DNA of 64,000 nucleotides from Actinacidiphila acididurans (GTDB lineage Bacteria > Actinomycetota > Actinomycetes > Streptomycetales > Streptomycetaceae). Numbering within the stretch: position 1 is the stretch's first letter; the number at the start of each line of letters is the position of its first letter. Shown piece after piece: positions 52,663 through 61,471 of this stretch. The notes under the pieces were generated by a model. The model was not told where the DNA came from and made no database searches. It saw only the letters and a list, made by a program, of their open reading frames with translations. Location: positions 62,001 through 126,000 of the forward strand of contig NZ_JADKYB010000007.1 of the NCBI RefSeq assembly GCF_016918855.1, read 5' to 3'. The position numbers and the translations under genes were made by a program.

Positions 52663-53601
52663 ATGCGAGGTGGCATGGTTGCCCAGGGCACCGGACCGAC
52701 CCCGCGGACCGTCGCCGTCGAGCGGCTGGCCGCGGGTGATCACGCCTGCCTCGATTTCACCGGCGACGACCAGCGGTGGGCGGCCAGGGCCGCCTTCGCG
52801 GCCGCGGGGCTGGTGCGCGGGGAGCGGGTGCTGATCTGCACCGAGGCCGGGGTGGACGGGACCGTCGCGCTGGACCGGCTGGCCGAGCACGGGCTGCGGG
52901 CCGAGCGCGCCGCCAAGGACGGCCGGCTGGAGTTCGTCACCGAGCAGCCCGGATACCACCCCGCCTCCGGCTTCGACCCCGGGGTGCGCACCGGCTTCTG
53001 GTCTTCGGCCTACGACACCGCGCTGGCCTGCGGCTTCACCGGGCTGCGGGCGGCCGGCGACATGGCGTGGGCGGCCGGCCACGACGTCGACCCGGCCGAC
53101 CTCGCGCGGTACGAGGCGGGGATCACCGGGCTCTTCGCCGACTTGGGCCTGACCGGGATGTGCGAGTACGACCGGCGGGTCTTCGGGGTGCTCGGGGACA
53201 ACCCCGCGGCGGCCGGTCATCCGCTGTCGATCCTGCCGCCGACCGAGGGGCTGCTCACCCGCCGGGAGGGCGACGTGCTCCGGCTCGTCGGGGACGCGGA
53301 TCTGGCCACTCGCGAGGAGTACGAGCTTTCGCTGCGGGAGGCGGCGGACGATCCCGGGCTCGGCGTGATTGATATCACGGGACTGGCATTCATGGGGGCA
53401 CACTGCGCCCGATTCCTGCTCGGAATCGCCGCGCGCGGAACAGGTCGGACGAAATTGCCGAATTCGATTGCCATCGAATGCACAGCGGCCCAGTACCGGC
53501 TGCTCAGGCTGTGCGGCGCAGACGAATCGGACGGCAACTCGGACGAGGTCGACCTGCGGATCCGCCACGTGTCGGGCCATGTTTCCCGGGAAGCCGAGTG
53601 A
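52663..53601 (+). CDS. MEDS domain plus STAS domain protein
   Basis: 312 residues from ATG at 52663; the ATG at 52675 is an alternative with GAGG just upstream. The N-terminal ~190 residues show the MEDS (DcmR-type sensory) pattern: LAAGDHACLDFTGDDQRW, GLVRGERVLICTEAG, DMAWAAGHDVD and CEYDRRVFG. A C-terminal STAS/anti-anti-sigma-like domain follows (GDADLATREEYELSLREAA, GVIDITGLAFMGAHCARFLL). Such combinations are linked to SigB-type partner-switching networks. It lies just upstream of the conservon. Confidence 0.85.
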   Translation: MRGGMVAQGTGPTPRTVAVERLAAGDHACLDFTGDDQRWAARAAFAAAGLVRGERVLICTEAGVDGTVALDRLAEHGLRAERAAKDGRLEFVTEQPGYHPASGFDPGVRTGFWSSAYDTALACGFTGLRAAGDMAWAAGHDVDPADLARYEAGITGLFADLGLTGMCEYDRRVFGVLGDNPAAAGHPLSILPPTEGLLTRREGDVLRLVGDADLATREEYELSLREAADDPGLGVIDITGLAFMGAHCARFLLGIAARGTGRTKLPNSIAIECTAAQYRLLRLCGADESDGNSDEVDLRIRHVSGHVSREAE

Positions 53602-53789
53602 CTATGCGCGTGGCATCGAACTTGCTACTTGTGCAAGGCTGTTGTCCGCTCACATGCCCGCTCGTGCTCGACTCTGTCCGGCAGTGCGGGGATTGACGGA
53701 ACACCAGGACCGATATCTGCACACATGTGATAATCGGTGCCCAGTGTGACGGTTGATGCCAGTAGTCGCCCAGTGTGCTGAGGACGTCG

Positions 53790-55601
53790 ATGACCACTCT
53801 CTCAACCAGCCGACGCGCTCCCCGGTCGTCCGCCGTCCCCGACTTCCAGCGCGTAGTCCTCATCGAGGGCGCCGCACTGGTGATCCTCGGCGGTGGCACG
53901 GCCGCCTGGCTGCTGGCCGCTCATCCGACCGGGTCGAAGCGCGCCGTCGTGCTCATCGTCCTGTTCGTCCTGGCCCTGGGGGTGCTCGGCTGGGGCATAG
54001 CCGCGGCGGGCCGCGCCCAGCGCCGGGCCACGCGCGCGCAGAGCGAACTCCAGCGCGCCGCGGCGGACGTGGCCAACGCCGTCTCCTTCGGCGACGAGCG
54101 GCTGCGCCGGGCGCTGGAGGAGGTCCGCCAGGGCCGCACCCCCGCCCCGCCGCCGGCCGCCCCCGAACCGCGCACCGTCTCCGGGCCGTTCGGCCAACTG
54201 CTCGGCCAGATCGAGTACTCCCAGCTCGCCGCGTACACCGCGGTGGTCGAGGCGTCCGACATGCCGGCGCCCAACGCGGCCGCCACCCAGCAGGTCACCG
54301 TTCTGGTCAACCTCGCCCGGCGGCTGCAGTCCCTGGTCCACCAGGGCATCCGCATTCTCGACGAGCTGGAGCAGCAGGTCGAGGACCCGGACCTGCTGCG
54401 CGGCCTGTTCGAGGTCGACCACATCGCCACCCGGATACGGCGCTACGTCGAGAACGTCGCCGTGCTCGGCGGCGAGGTCACCCGCCGCCAGTGGCGCAAG
54501 CCCGTGCCGCTGGCCTCCGTGGTCCGCTCCGCGATCGGTGAGGTCGAGCGCTACTCCCGGGTCAAGCCGGTGCCGCCGATCGACGGCCGACTCGACGGTG
54601 GCGCGGTCGCCGACGTCGTCCACCTGCTCGCCGAGCTCATCGAGAACGCCACCGCCTTCTCCCCTCCCGGCACCCAGGTCTACGTCCGCACCCAGCGGGT
54701 CACCACCGGTCTCGTGGTGGAGATCGAGGACCGCGGCCTCGGCCAGGAACCGGACGACGAGCGGATGCGCAACGCCCTGCTGTCCAACCCCGAGCGCGTG
54801 GAGCTGGGCGCCCTGCTCAACGACGGCCGCGTCGGCCTGTACGTGGTCGCCGTCCTGGCCCGCCAGCACTCGATCCGGGTCGAACTGCGCCGCAACCTGT
54901 TCGGCGGTGTGACCAGCCTGGTGCTGCTGCCCAACCCCCTGCTGGCCGCCGAGGGCGCGGACGACGACGGCGAGGAGGACCACGGCCGCACCGAGGAGGC
55001 CGCCCACCAGGAGGCCCGCCGGCCCGTCGCGGTGGCCCCGGCCCAGCCGCAGGCCGCGCTGTCCGCCGCTCCCGCTCCCGCCGCCGTGACCGCCCCCGCT
55101 CCCGTGCGGGAGCGCGCCGCCGTCGCCGCCGAACCGGTCGGCGCGGCAGCCGGGGCCCCGGCCGGCGCGCAGCAGCAGAGCGCCGCGTACCAGCAGCCGT
55201 ACGCCGGTGCCGGTTACGGCGGCACCTCCCCGTACCCGCAGCAGGCGACGGCGCAGCAGGCGTACGCCCAGCCGCAGACCCGCGGTTACGCCGAGCCGCA
55301 GCCGCAGGAGCAGACCCGTCAGCTCTACCCGCAGCCGGGGCAGCCCGGGCAGCCGCAGGCCCGCACCCAGGGTCAGCCGACCGCCGCGAGCGAGGGGGCC
55401 GGCCAGAACGGCCGCCCGCCGCTCCCCCAGCGCACCCAGCAGACCCACATGGCACCGCAGTTGCAGCGACCGCAGTCCTCGCCGTGGCAGTCCGGCTCCG
55501 CCGAGGAAGCGGAGTTCACCCCCGCGAACCCGGGGCTGATGGCCACCTACCGCCGAGGAGTGCGTGCCGCCGAGGAGCAGTCTGGACTGTCCGGCGAGTG
55601 A
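53790..55601 (+). CDS. cvnA: Conservon protein CvnA (membrane histidine-kinase-like ATPase)
   Basis: 603 residues from ATG at 53790, with GAGG six bases upstream. Two helices near 25-47 and 55-73 are followed by a dimerisation segment and a GHKL ATPase domain with N-box LLAELIENATAFSPPG, EIEDRGLGQEPDD and GRVGLYVVAVLARQHSI. There is no classical H-box phospho-acceptor. The last ~200 residues are Pro/Gln/Ala-rich and disordered. CvnA is the membrane sensor of conservons, which act like prokaryotic GPCR-G-protein modules and influence antibiotic production and development. First gene of cvnABCD. Confidence 0.93.
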   Translation: MTTLSTSRRAPRSSAVPDFQRVVLIEGAALVILGGGTAAWLLAAHPTGSKRAVVLIVLFVLALGVLGWGIAAAGRAQRRATRAQSELQRAAADVANAVSFGDERLRRALEEVRQGRTPAPPPAAPEPRTVSGPFGQLLGQIEYSQLAAYTAVVEASDMPAPNAAATQQVTVLVNLARRLQSLVHQGIRILDELEQQVEDPDLLRGLFEVDHIATRIRRYVENVAVLGGEVTRRQWRKPVPLASVVRSAIGEVERYSRVKPVPPIDGRLDGGAVADVVHLLAELIENATAFSPPGTQVYVRTQRVTTGLVVEIEDRGLGQEPDDERMRNALLSNPERVELGALLNDGRVGLYVVAVLARQHSIRVELRRNLFGGVTSLVLLPNPLLAAEGADDDGEEDHGRTEEAAHQEARRPVAVAPAQPQAALSAAPAPAAVTAPAPVRERAAVAAEPVGAAAGAPAGAQQQSAAYQQPYAGAGYGGTSPYPQQATAQQAYAQPQTRGYAEPQPQEQTRQLYPQPGQPGQPQARTQGQPTAASEGAGQNGRPPLPQRTQQTHMAPQLQRPQSSPWQSGSAEEAEFTPANPGLMATYRRGVRAAEEQSGLSGE

Positions 55602-55656
55602 CTTCCCCGACTCGCGTATCCCCCGATCTCGCGTTACGTTCCTAGGAGTTCCACTG

Positions 55657-56073
55657 ATGGCGAGCGACACAACATCCGGCAACGAGCTCGGATGGCTGCT
55701 TGAGGACCTCGTCGGCCGGGTCCCCTACACCCGTGCCGCCGTCCTGCTGTCGTCCGACGGCATCAAGAGAGCGGTGCACGGACTGGACGTCGAGGGTGCC
55801 GACCACCTCGCGGCGGTCGCCTCGGGGCTCTGGTCGATCGTGCGCAGCGCCGGCAAGCACTTCGGGAACGGACCGCAGGCCCGCCAGGTGGTCGCCGAAC
55901 TCGACGGCGCTCTGCTGTTCGTCTCGGCGGCGGGCAAGGGCAGCGTGCTGGCGGTGCTGGCCGGGCCCGAGGCCGATCCTGGCGTGCTCGGCTTCGAGAT
56001 GAGCCGACTGATCATCCAGGTGACCAAGAGCCTGGAGACTCCGGCCCGCAACGCGGCGTCCGCGGTACGGTGA
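55657..56073 (+). CDS. cvnB: Conservon protein CvnB (Roadblock/LC7)
   Basis: 138 residues from ATG at 55657, with AGGAG upstream. GNELGWLLEDLVGRVPYTRA and AVLLSSDGIKRAVHGL form the start of a Roadblock/LC7 (MglB-like) domain; LIIQVTKSLETPARNAA closes it. This family acts as a GTPase-activating or scaffold partner of small GTPases, here CvnD. It overlaps cvnC by four bases. Confidence 0.95.
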   Translation: MASDTTSGNELGWLLEDLVGRVPYTRAAVLLSSDGIKRAVHGLDVEGADHLAAVASGLWSIVRSAGKHFGNGPQARQVVAELDGALLFVSAAGKGSVLAVLAGPEADPGVLGFEMSRLIIQVTKSLETPARNAASAVR

Positions 56074-56492
56074 GCCGGGCCGAGGGGCTGGGCCGGCGGG
56101 CCGGACCGGAACGCCGGCCCGAGGGCCGTGACAACAGCTGGCTGGACGCCGACGCGGGCCGCCTGGTCCGGCCCTACACCGTCAGCGGCGGCCGGACCAG
56201 GCCCAGCGTGGCGCTCGAACTGCTGTCCATGGTCCGGGCCACCGGGCGTGCGCTCAAGGTCGACCTGACCCCCGAGCACACGCTGGCCCTCGACATCAGC
56301 CGCTCCCCGGTGACCGTGGCCGAGATCGGCGCCCACCTCAAACTCCCCGTCGCGGTGGCGAAGATCCTGCTCTCCGACCTGATCGACCAAGGGGCCGTGA
56401 CGGCCCGTCCGCCAGACCCGGCCGCCGACCCCGCGGACCGGGACATCCTGCAGAGAGTGCTCGATGGCCTACACAAACGACTACGGCAGTGA
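56070..56492 (+). CDS. cvnC: Conservon protein CvnC (DUF742)
   Basis: 140 residues from GTG at 56070. WLDADAGRLVRPYTVSGGRT is the DUF742 signature, followed by a winged-helix-like region (SPVTVAEIGAHLKLPVAVAK, DLIDQGAVTARPP). It is the third member of the conservon. It is not catalytic as far as is known and probably contacts CvnA or CvnD. It overlaps cvnD by 29 bases. Confidence 0.94.
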   Translation: MSRAEGLGRRAGPERRPEGRDNSWLDADAGRLVRPYTVSGGRTRPSVALELLSMVRATGRALKVDLTPEHTLALDISRSPVTVAEIGAHLKLPVAVAKILLSDLIDQGAVTARPPDPAADPADRDILQRVLDGLHKRLRQ

Positions 56493-57069
56493 CGGCGCGA
56501 CCCAGACCACCGACGACATTTATCCTCAGCCGCTGAAGATCCTGGTCGCGGGTGGGTTCGGGGTCGGCAAGACCACCTTCGTCGGCACCGCCAGTGAGAT
56601 CGAGCCGTTGAGCACCGAGGAGACGGTCACGGTGGCCAGCGCCGGCACCGACCACCTCGACGGGGTGCAGAACAAGACCACGACCACCGTGGCCATGGAC
56701 TTCGGCCGGATCACCCTGGACGACCAGTACATCCTGTACCTGTTCGGCACGCCCGGGCAGGATCGTTTCTGGTTCATGTGGGACGAGTTGTCCAACGGCG
56801 CCCTGGGCGCGGTGATCCTGGCCGACACCCGGCGGCTGGTGGACTGCTTCGACGCCGTGGACTTCTTCGAGAGCCGCGGCATGCGGTTCCTCGTCGCCGT
56901 CAACGAGTTCGACGGCTCCTACTCCTACACCCCCGACGAGGTGCGCGGTGCGCTCGCGCTGGCCCCGCACGTGCCGGTCGTGCTCTGCGACGCGCGGCAG
57001 GGCAGCTCCTCCACCCGGGTGCTGATCGACCTGGTCACGCACCTCCTCCAGGCGACCGCGGTGGCCTGA
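56464..57069 (+). CDS. cvnD: Conservon protein CvnD (MglA/Ras-like small GTPase)
   Basis: 201 residues from ATG at 56464. Walker A is GGFGVGKTT near residues 31-39; the switch II-type LFGTPGQDRFWFMWDE and the specificity motif AVNEFDG replace the usual NKxD. Long overlap with cvnC ensures balanced synthesis. Function: nucleotide-dependent switch of the conservon on the membrane inner face. Confidence 0.95.
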   Translation: MAYTNDYGSDGATQTTDDIYPQPLKILVAGGFGVGKTTFVGTASEIEPLSTEETVTVASAGTDHLDGVQNKTTTTVAMDFGRITLDDQYILYLFGTPGQDRFWFMWDELSNGALGAVILADTRRLVDCFDAVDFFESRGMRFLVAVNEFDGSYSYTPDEVRGALALAPHVPVVLCDARQGSSSTRVLIDLVTHLLQATAVA

Positions 57070-57152
57070 GCAGCACCAGTACCACCCTCACGACCACTTC
57101 TCCGCCCCGACAAGATCCGACAGGAACGTTTCCCGACAGGAAGCCGGACGTC

Positions 57153-57710
57153 ATGACATTCGATCCCAGCAACCGTACGAATATCGAAGAGGACCCCGAG
57201 CAGACACGGGTGCGCGCGGAACGTCTGCAGGCGATGGGCATCGTCGACCAGCCCTACCCGGAGCTGGACGCGATCGCCGACCGGCTGCGGGAAATCACCG
57301 GCGCCTCGTACGCGATGGTCAACTTCATGGTGGAGGGCCGGCAGTACTTCGCCGGTCTGTCCGGCCCCGCCGGCGCGCAGCCGCTGGCCGGCGGCACCGG
57401 GCCGGCCCGTGAGATGACGATGGACCAGGGCTGGTGCCCGCACGTGGTCAGCCGCGGCACCGCGCTGCCGCTGGCGGACGTCTGCGCCTACCCGCGGTTC
57501 GCCGGCAACTCGGTGGTGGACGAGCTCGGTATACGCACCTACCTGGGCGCACCGGTGAAGGACCCGGTCTCCGGGGTCACCCTGGGCACGGTGTGCGTGA
57601 TCGACACCGAGCCGATCCAGTGGACCAAGCAGGACGTGGAGAACATCAAGGGGGTCGCCGAGCAGGTGACCTCGGTGCTCCAGCGGCGCGAGCAGGAACC
57701 CGGCCAGTAA
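57153..57710 (+). CDS. GAF domain protein linked to the conservon
   Basis: 185 residues from ATG at 57153, with AGGAAG upstream. A GAF fold is seen in PYPELDAIADRLREITGAS, FMVEGRQYFAGLSG, GWCPHVVSRGTALPLADVCA and YLGAPVKDPVSGVTLGTVCV. The WCPHV cysteine-histidine pair could bind a ligand or metal. It follows cvnD by 83 bases on the same strand. Some conservons carry extra genes at this position, so it may be a fifth, ligand-sensing component; this is inference. Confidence 0.85.
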   Translation: MTFDPSNRTNIEEDPEQTRVRAERLQAMGIVDQPYPELDAIADRLREITGASYAMVNFMVEGRQYFAGLSGPAGAQPLAGGTGPAREMTMDQGWCPHVVSRGTALPLADVCAYPRFAGNSVVDELGIRTYLGAPVKDPVSGVTLGTVCVIDTEPIQWTKQDVENIKGVAEQVTSVLQRREQEPGQ

Positions 57711-57730
57711 CGGGTCAGCCGCGTGAGCGG

Positions 57731-57770
57731 CCCGGCGGGTCTGACTGCGGGGGGTCAGACCGCCGCCGGG
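57731..57770. terminator. Hairpin after the conservon
   Basis: GGCGGGTCTGAC and GTCAGACCGCC pair with one bulged G, loop about eight bases, between convergent genes ending at 57710 and 57931. Confidence 0.6.
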
Positions 57771-57780
57771 ACCCGGCCGG

Positions 57781-57870
57781 CGCACGTGAACGCACGTAAG
57801 CGCGCGCACGCGAACGGGCACATGCGAAGGGCGCACGCGAACGGGCGCGCCCGCACGCTGTCGCGTGAGG
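57781..57870. repeat. GCGCACGCGAACGGGC-type direct repeats
   Basis: Several imperfect copies of GCGCACGCGAACGGGC occur between the conservon hairpin and the acyl-CoA dehydrogenase stop. They do not code for a protein I can support. Confidence 0.6.
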
Positions 57871-57930
57871 TACGCGCCCGGATACGACCGCCGGCCCGGG
57901 CCGGCGAACGGTGCGGCGTCAGAAAGGCGA

Positions 57931-59169
57931 TCAGACGGGCAGGTTGCCCAGCGGAAGGTGACCGATCCGGCCCATCGGCATCGGGTCGAGTCGGACCAGG
58001 TCCGACAGCCGCTGCGACCACTGCCCCTTGTCAAGGCCCAGCGCGACCTCGCCCAGCCGCAGGAGCTGGACGTCGGAGGTCCCGGCCGGGGCGAAGATGT
58101 GGTGCGCGTCGCGCAGGTAGCGCTCGACCGGGCTGTTGGTGAACAGCCCGCTGGCCGCGTGGATCTCCATCGCGGTACGCGCCGAGTCCAGCGCCATCTC
58201 CACGTTGATCAGCTTGGCGTTCATCAGCTCCGCGTCGCACGACTCGCCCTGGTCCAGCAGGAAAGCGGCGTGGTACGCGGCCAGGCGCGCGGTCATCAGC
58301 CGGGACTGCATCTGGCCGATCTTCAGCTTGACCGGGGCGACGTCGTACAGCGGCTTGCCGTAGCGCTGCCGGTTGGAGGCGAAGGCGGTGGTCTCCTCCA
58401 GGATGGCCTGGTGGATGCCCAGGGCGACCGCGGTGAGGTTGGGCCGGCCGTACAGCACGCTGGAGGAGTACGCGACCGGCAGGCCGTCGCCCTCGTTGCC
58501 GAGCCGGTTGGCCGCCGGGACCCGGCAGTTCTCGAAGATCAGCTCGCCGAAGCTGAAGCCGTGCAGGCCCATCGCGGGCTGGTGCTCGCCGAGCGAGAAG
58601 CCGGGCCGGTCGGCCTCGACCAGGAAGGCGCTCAGGCCGCGGGAGCCCGGTCCGGTGCGGACCACGACGCCGTGCAGGTCGCCCACGTGGCTGTTGCCGA
58701 CGAAGACCTTGCGGCCGTTGAGGATGTAGTCGTGGCCGTCGCGGACCGCGGTGGCCTCCATGCCGAGCACGTGGCCGCCCGAGCCGGGCTCCGTGACGGC
58801 AATGGTCGGCAGGCAGTCGCCGGCGGCTATCCGCGGCAGCCACTGCCACTTCTGCTCCTCGGAGCCGAAGTGCACGATCTTCGCGACGCCGAGCTGCGAG
58901 GCCTGCACCATCGCGCCCATGGCGCCGCTGACCCGGGCGAGTTCCTCGATAATGATGGTCTTGGCCAGGTGGCCCATGCCCATACCGCCGTAACCGCGGC
59001 CGATTGTGACCCCGATCCAGCCCTGTCGCGCGATCAAACGCGACAGTTCGTACTCCACGCTCCTCGATGACTCCATCGCGGGAATCCGAGGACGGACCTC
59101 GCGTTCCGCGAAGTCCCTGACCAGCTCACGCAGCCGCTCGTGCCGTTGTGTCGTGAAGTAGCCGCTCAA
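57931..59169 (-). CDS. Acyl-CoA dehydrogenase
   Basis: 412 residues from TTG at 59169, which has a strong GGAGGGG five bases upstream; the open frame continues further but has no good start. FAD/acyl-CoA signatures: GWIGVTIGRGYGGMGMG, AVTEPGSGGHVLGMEATAVR, YILNGRKVFVGNSHVGDL, the substrate-binding YGKPLYDVAPVKLKIGQMQS, and EIHAASGLFTNSPVERYLRD near the C-terminus. It is a stand-alone dehydrogenase with no electron-transfer or ligase gene nearby, so the acyl substrate is unknown. A catalytic Glu cannot be assigned with confidence. Confidence 0.88.
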   Translation of the reverse strand: MSGYFTTQRHERLRELVRDFAEREVRPRIPAMESSRSVEYELSRLIARQGWIGVTIGRGYGGMGMGHLAKTIIIEELARVSGAMGAMVQASQLGVAKIVHFGSEEQKWQWLPRIAAGDCLPTIAVTEPGSGGHVLGMEATAVRDGHDYILNGRKVFVGNSHVGDLHGVVVRTGPGSRGLSAFLVEADRPGFSLGEHQPAMGLHGFSFGELIFENCRVPAANRLGNEGDGLPVAYSSSVLYGRPNLTAVALGIHQAILEETTAFASNRQRYGKPLYDVAPVKLKIGQMQSRLMTARLAAYHAAFLLDQGESCDAELMNAKLINVEMALDSARTAMEIHAASGLFTNSPVERYLRDAHHIFAPAGTSDVQLLRLGEVALGLDKGQWSQRLSDLVRLDPMPMGRIGHLPLGNLPV

Positions 59170-59531
59170 CCGAACCCCTCCATGGAAGTCTTCCTGCCCG
59201 CCTCGGGTGAAGTGCGCAGGAAGTGCTGCCGCAACGCCCATCCCGGTCTTGAACAGGTCGACAGGATCATGGTGGTGACTCGAAACCGACGATTCAAGAT
59301 CGACCATTGGATTGGCTGGATCTGGGCCAAAGCAAGCGGAAATATTGCCAACTTCGATCCGACCGAAAGCAATTTGCGGCATAAGGCCCGCGCTCCGCTG
59401 TTTCACGGTAGAGCGTTGCGCTTAAAACCAAACAAACGTTCGGGCATGTGCCCATGACAATACCGTTTTTCCGCGGAAACGTGAACCCGGCACTGTGTCA
59501 CGCGGGACGGGAAGGCGCGAGACTGGGGGGC
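59170..59531. other. Divergent intergenic region, relatively AT-rich
   Basis: 362 bases between the acyl-CoA dehydrogenase and DUF2277. The 59270-59470 part is lower in GC than the surroundings and contains the palindrome GGGCATGTGCCC (59442-59453). No supported gene. Confidence 0.5.
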
Positions 59532-59762
59532 ATGTGCCGAAGCATCAAGACCCTGCGCCCGCCCATGGCCCCCGAGGTGCACGACGAGGACATCCGGGCG
59601 GCCGCCCTGCAGTACGTCCGGAAGGTGTCCGGGTTCCGCGCCCCCGCCGCCCACAACCGGGAGGTGTTCGAGGAGGCCGTCGAGGCCGTGGCGGCGGCCA
59701 CCGCCGCCCTCCTGGACGGCCTGGAGATCCGCGGCGTGGCGGGCGCGGCGGCCCAGGCGTAG
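59532..59762 (+). CDS. DUF2277 protein
   Basis: 76 residues from ATG at 59532. MCRSIKTLRPPMAPEVHDED and ALQYVRKVSGFRAPAAHNRE are the conserved start of DUF2277, a small helical bacterial family of unknown function. It is convergent with the MFS transporter gene (26-base gap). Confidence 0.88.
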   Translation: MCRSIKTLRPPMAPEVHDEDIRAAALQYVRKVSGFRAPAAHNREVFEEAVEAVAAATAALLDGLEIRGVAGAAAQA

Positions 59763-59788
59763 GACCGCCGCGGCCCCGCCGGGAGCGG

Positions 59789-61471
59789 CTACGCCTCCTT
59801 GGAGGGCGCGGGCTCGGGCGCCGGCTCGGCCTCCGGGCGGCCCGCCGTCTCGGCCGCGCGCGCCTGGATGCCGGACAGGCGCCGCAGCGGCACCTCGCGG
59901 ATGGTGAGCATCAGCAGGAAGCACAGCGCGGCGAGCATCGCGGCGATCAGGAACACCACGTGCATCGCGTTGGCGAACCCCTGCTTGAAGGGCTCGGCCA
60001 GCACCGGGTCCAGCTGCTTGAGGAACGACGAGTCGGTGACCACCGTCTTGGCGCTGTCCGGGCTGATGGCGTGCGGGTGCGCGGCGATCGCGGCCTGGAA
60101 GTCGGCGTGGCCGCGGGCCTTGGTGAAGGCGTCCGCGATCTTCGAGCCGACCGTGCTGAACAGCACCGACAGGAAGATGGCGGTGCCCGCGGTGCCGCCG
60201 AGCTGACGGAAGAAGGTCGCCCCCGCGGTCGCCGTGCCCATGTCCTGCGGCGGCACCGTGTTCTGCATGGAGAGCGTCAGTGGCTGCATCGTGCAGCCCA
60301 GCCCCGCGCCGAACAGCACCATCATGGCGCTGGTCTCGGGCAGCGGGGTGTTCCACTGCAACTCGAAGAAGAACAGCAGCAGCGCGACGCACATCACCGC
60401 CGTGCCGATCACCGGGAAGATCTTGTACCGGCCGGTCCGGGAGGTGGTCTGGCCGGTGACCACCGAGGCGGTCATCAGGCCCAGCATGAGCGGCAGCATC
60501 AGCAGACCGGACTTGGTGGGGCTCGCGCCCTTCACGATCTGGAGGTACTGCGGGATCATCAGCAGCCCGCCGAACATCACCATGCCGACCATCGCGCTGA
60601 GCAGGCTGGTCCGACTGAAGACGGTGTTGCCGAACAGCCGCATCGGCACCAGGGCGTCGTCGCCCATCACCCGCTCGATCAGTACCCACGACACGCAGCC
60701 TGCCACGCCGATCACGTAGCAGAGGATCGCCGGCACCGAGCCCCAGCCCCAGGACTCGCCCTGCTCGGCGACGAGCAGCAGCGGCACCACGCCGAGGGCG
60801 ATGGTGGTCGCGCCCCACCAGTCGATCCGGTGCTCGCGGCGGCGGTTCGGGATGTCCAGCACCTTGGCGACCACGACCAGTGCCACCAGGCCGATCGGCA
60901 CGTTGACCAGGAAGACCCAGCGCCAGCCGACGATGCCGAGGATGCTGCTCTGGCCGGCCAGGAAGCCGCCGATCAGCGGTCCGGCCACGCTGGACAGGCC
61001 GAACACGGACAGGATGTAGCCCTGGTAGCGGGCCCGCTCGCGGGGCGAGACGATGTCGGCGATGATCGCCAGCGCCAGCGACATCAGACCGCCGGCGCCC
61101 AGGCCCTGGAAGGCCCGGAAGGCCGCCAGCTCCACCATTGAGGTGGAGAACGTGCACAGCACCGAGCCGACGATGAACACGCCTATCGCGGTGAGGAAGA
61201 ACGGCTTGCGCCCGTAGAGGTCGGACAGCTTGCCGTACAGCGGCGTGGTGATGGTCGAGGTGATCAGGTAGGCGGTGGTGGTCCACGCCTGCTCGTTCAG
61301 CCCGTGCAGGTCGTCGGCGATGGTCCGGATGGACGTGCTGACGATCGTCTGGTCCAGCGAGGCCAGGAACATGCCCAGCATCAGGCCGCTGAGGATGGTG
61401 AGGATCTTGCGGTGGCTGAGCGCGCCGGGCTCGGCCGGCGCCGCCGACGTTCGGCTGACGGACGTGGTCAC
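59789..61471 (-). CDS. DHA2-family MFS multidrug efflux transporter
   Basis: 560 residues from GTG at 61471, whose GTGA overlaps the MarR stop; AAGGAG lies upstream. Fourteen helices fit the EmrB/QacA (DHA2) layout: LSGLMLGMFLASLDQTIVST near residue 28 (motif with the conserved Asp), GKLSDLYGRKPF (MFS motif A), and GPLIGGFLAG (antiporter motif C). A hydrophilic loop between the last two helices carries SPDSAKTVVTDSSFLKQ. It is a proton-driven exporter, probably of drugs or an endogenous metabolite, repressed by the coupled MarR protein. Confidence 0.93.
   Translation of the reverse strand: MTTSVSRTSAAPAEPGALSHRKILTILSGLMLGMFLASLDQTIVSTSIRTIADDLHGLNEQAWTTTAYLITSTITTPLYGKLSDLYGRKPFFLTAIGVFIVGSVLCTFSTSMVELAAFRAFQGLGAGGLMSLALAIIADIVSPRERARYQGYILSVFGLSSVAGPLIGGFLAGQSSILGIVGWRWVFLVNVPIGLVALVVVAKVLDIPNRRREHRIDWWGATTIALGVVPLLLVAEQGESWGWGSVPAILCYVIGVAGCVSWVLIERVMGDDALVPMRLFGNTVFSRTSLLSAMVGMVMFGGLLMIPQYLQIVKGASPTKSGLLMLPLMLGLMTASVVTGQTTSRTGRYKIFPVIGTAVMCVALLLFFFELQWNTPLPETSAMMVLFGAGLGCTMQPLTLSMQNTVPPQDMGTATAGATFFRQLGGTAGTAIFLSVLFSTVGSKIADAFTKARGHADFQAAIAAHPHAISPDSAKTVVTDSSFLKQLDPVLAEPFKQGFANAMHVVFLIAAMLAALCFLLMLTIREVPLRRLSGIQARAAETAGRPEAEPAPEPAPSKEA

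Noticed and set aside
59170..59406. N-terminal extension of the acyl-CoA dehydrogenase
   Set aside because: No good start or ribosome site, AT-rich composition, and the family normally begins near the chosen TTG.
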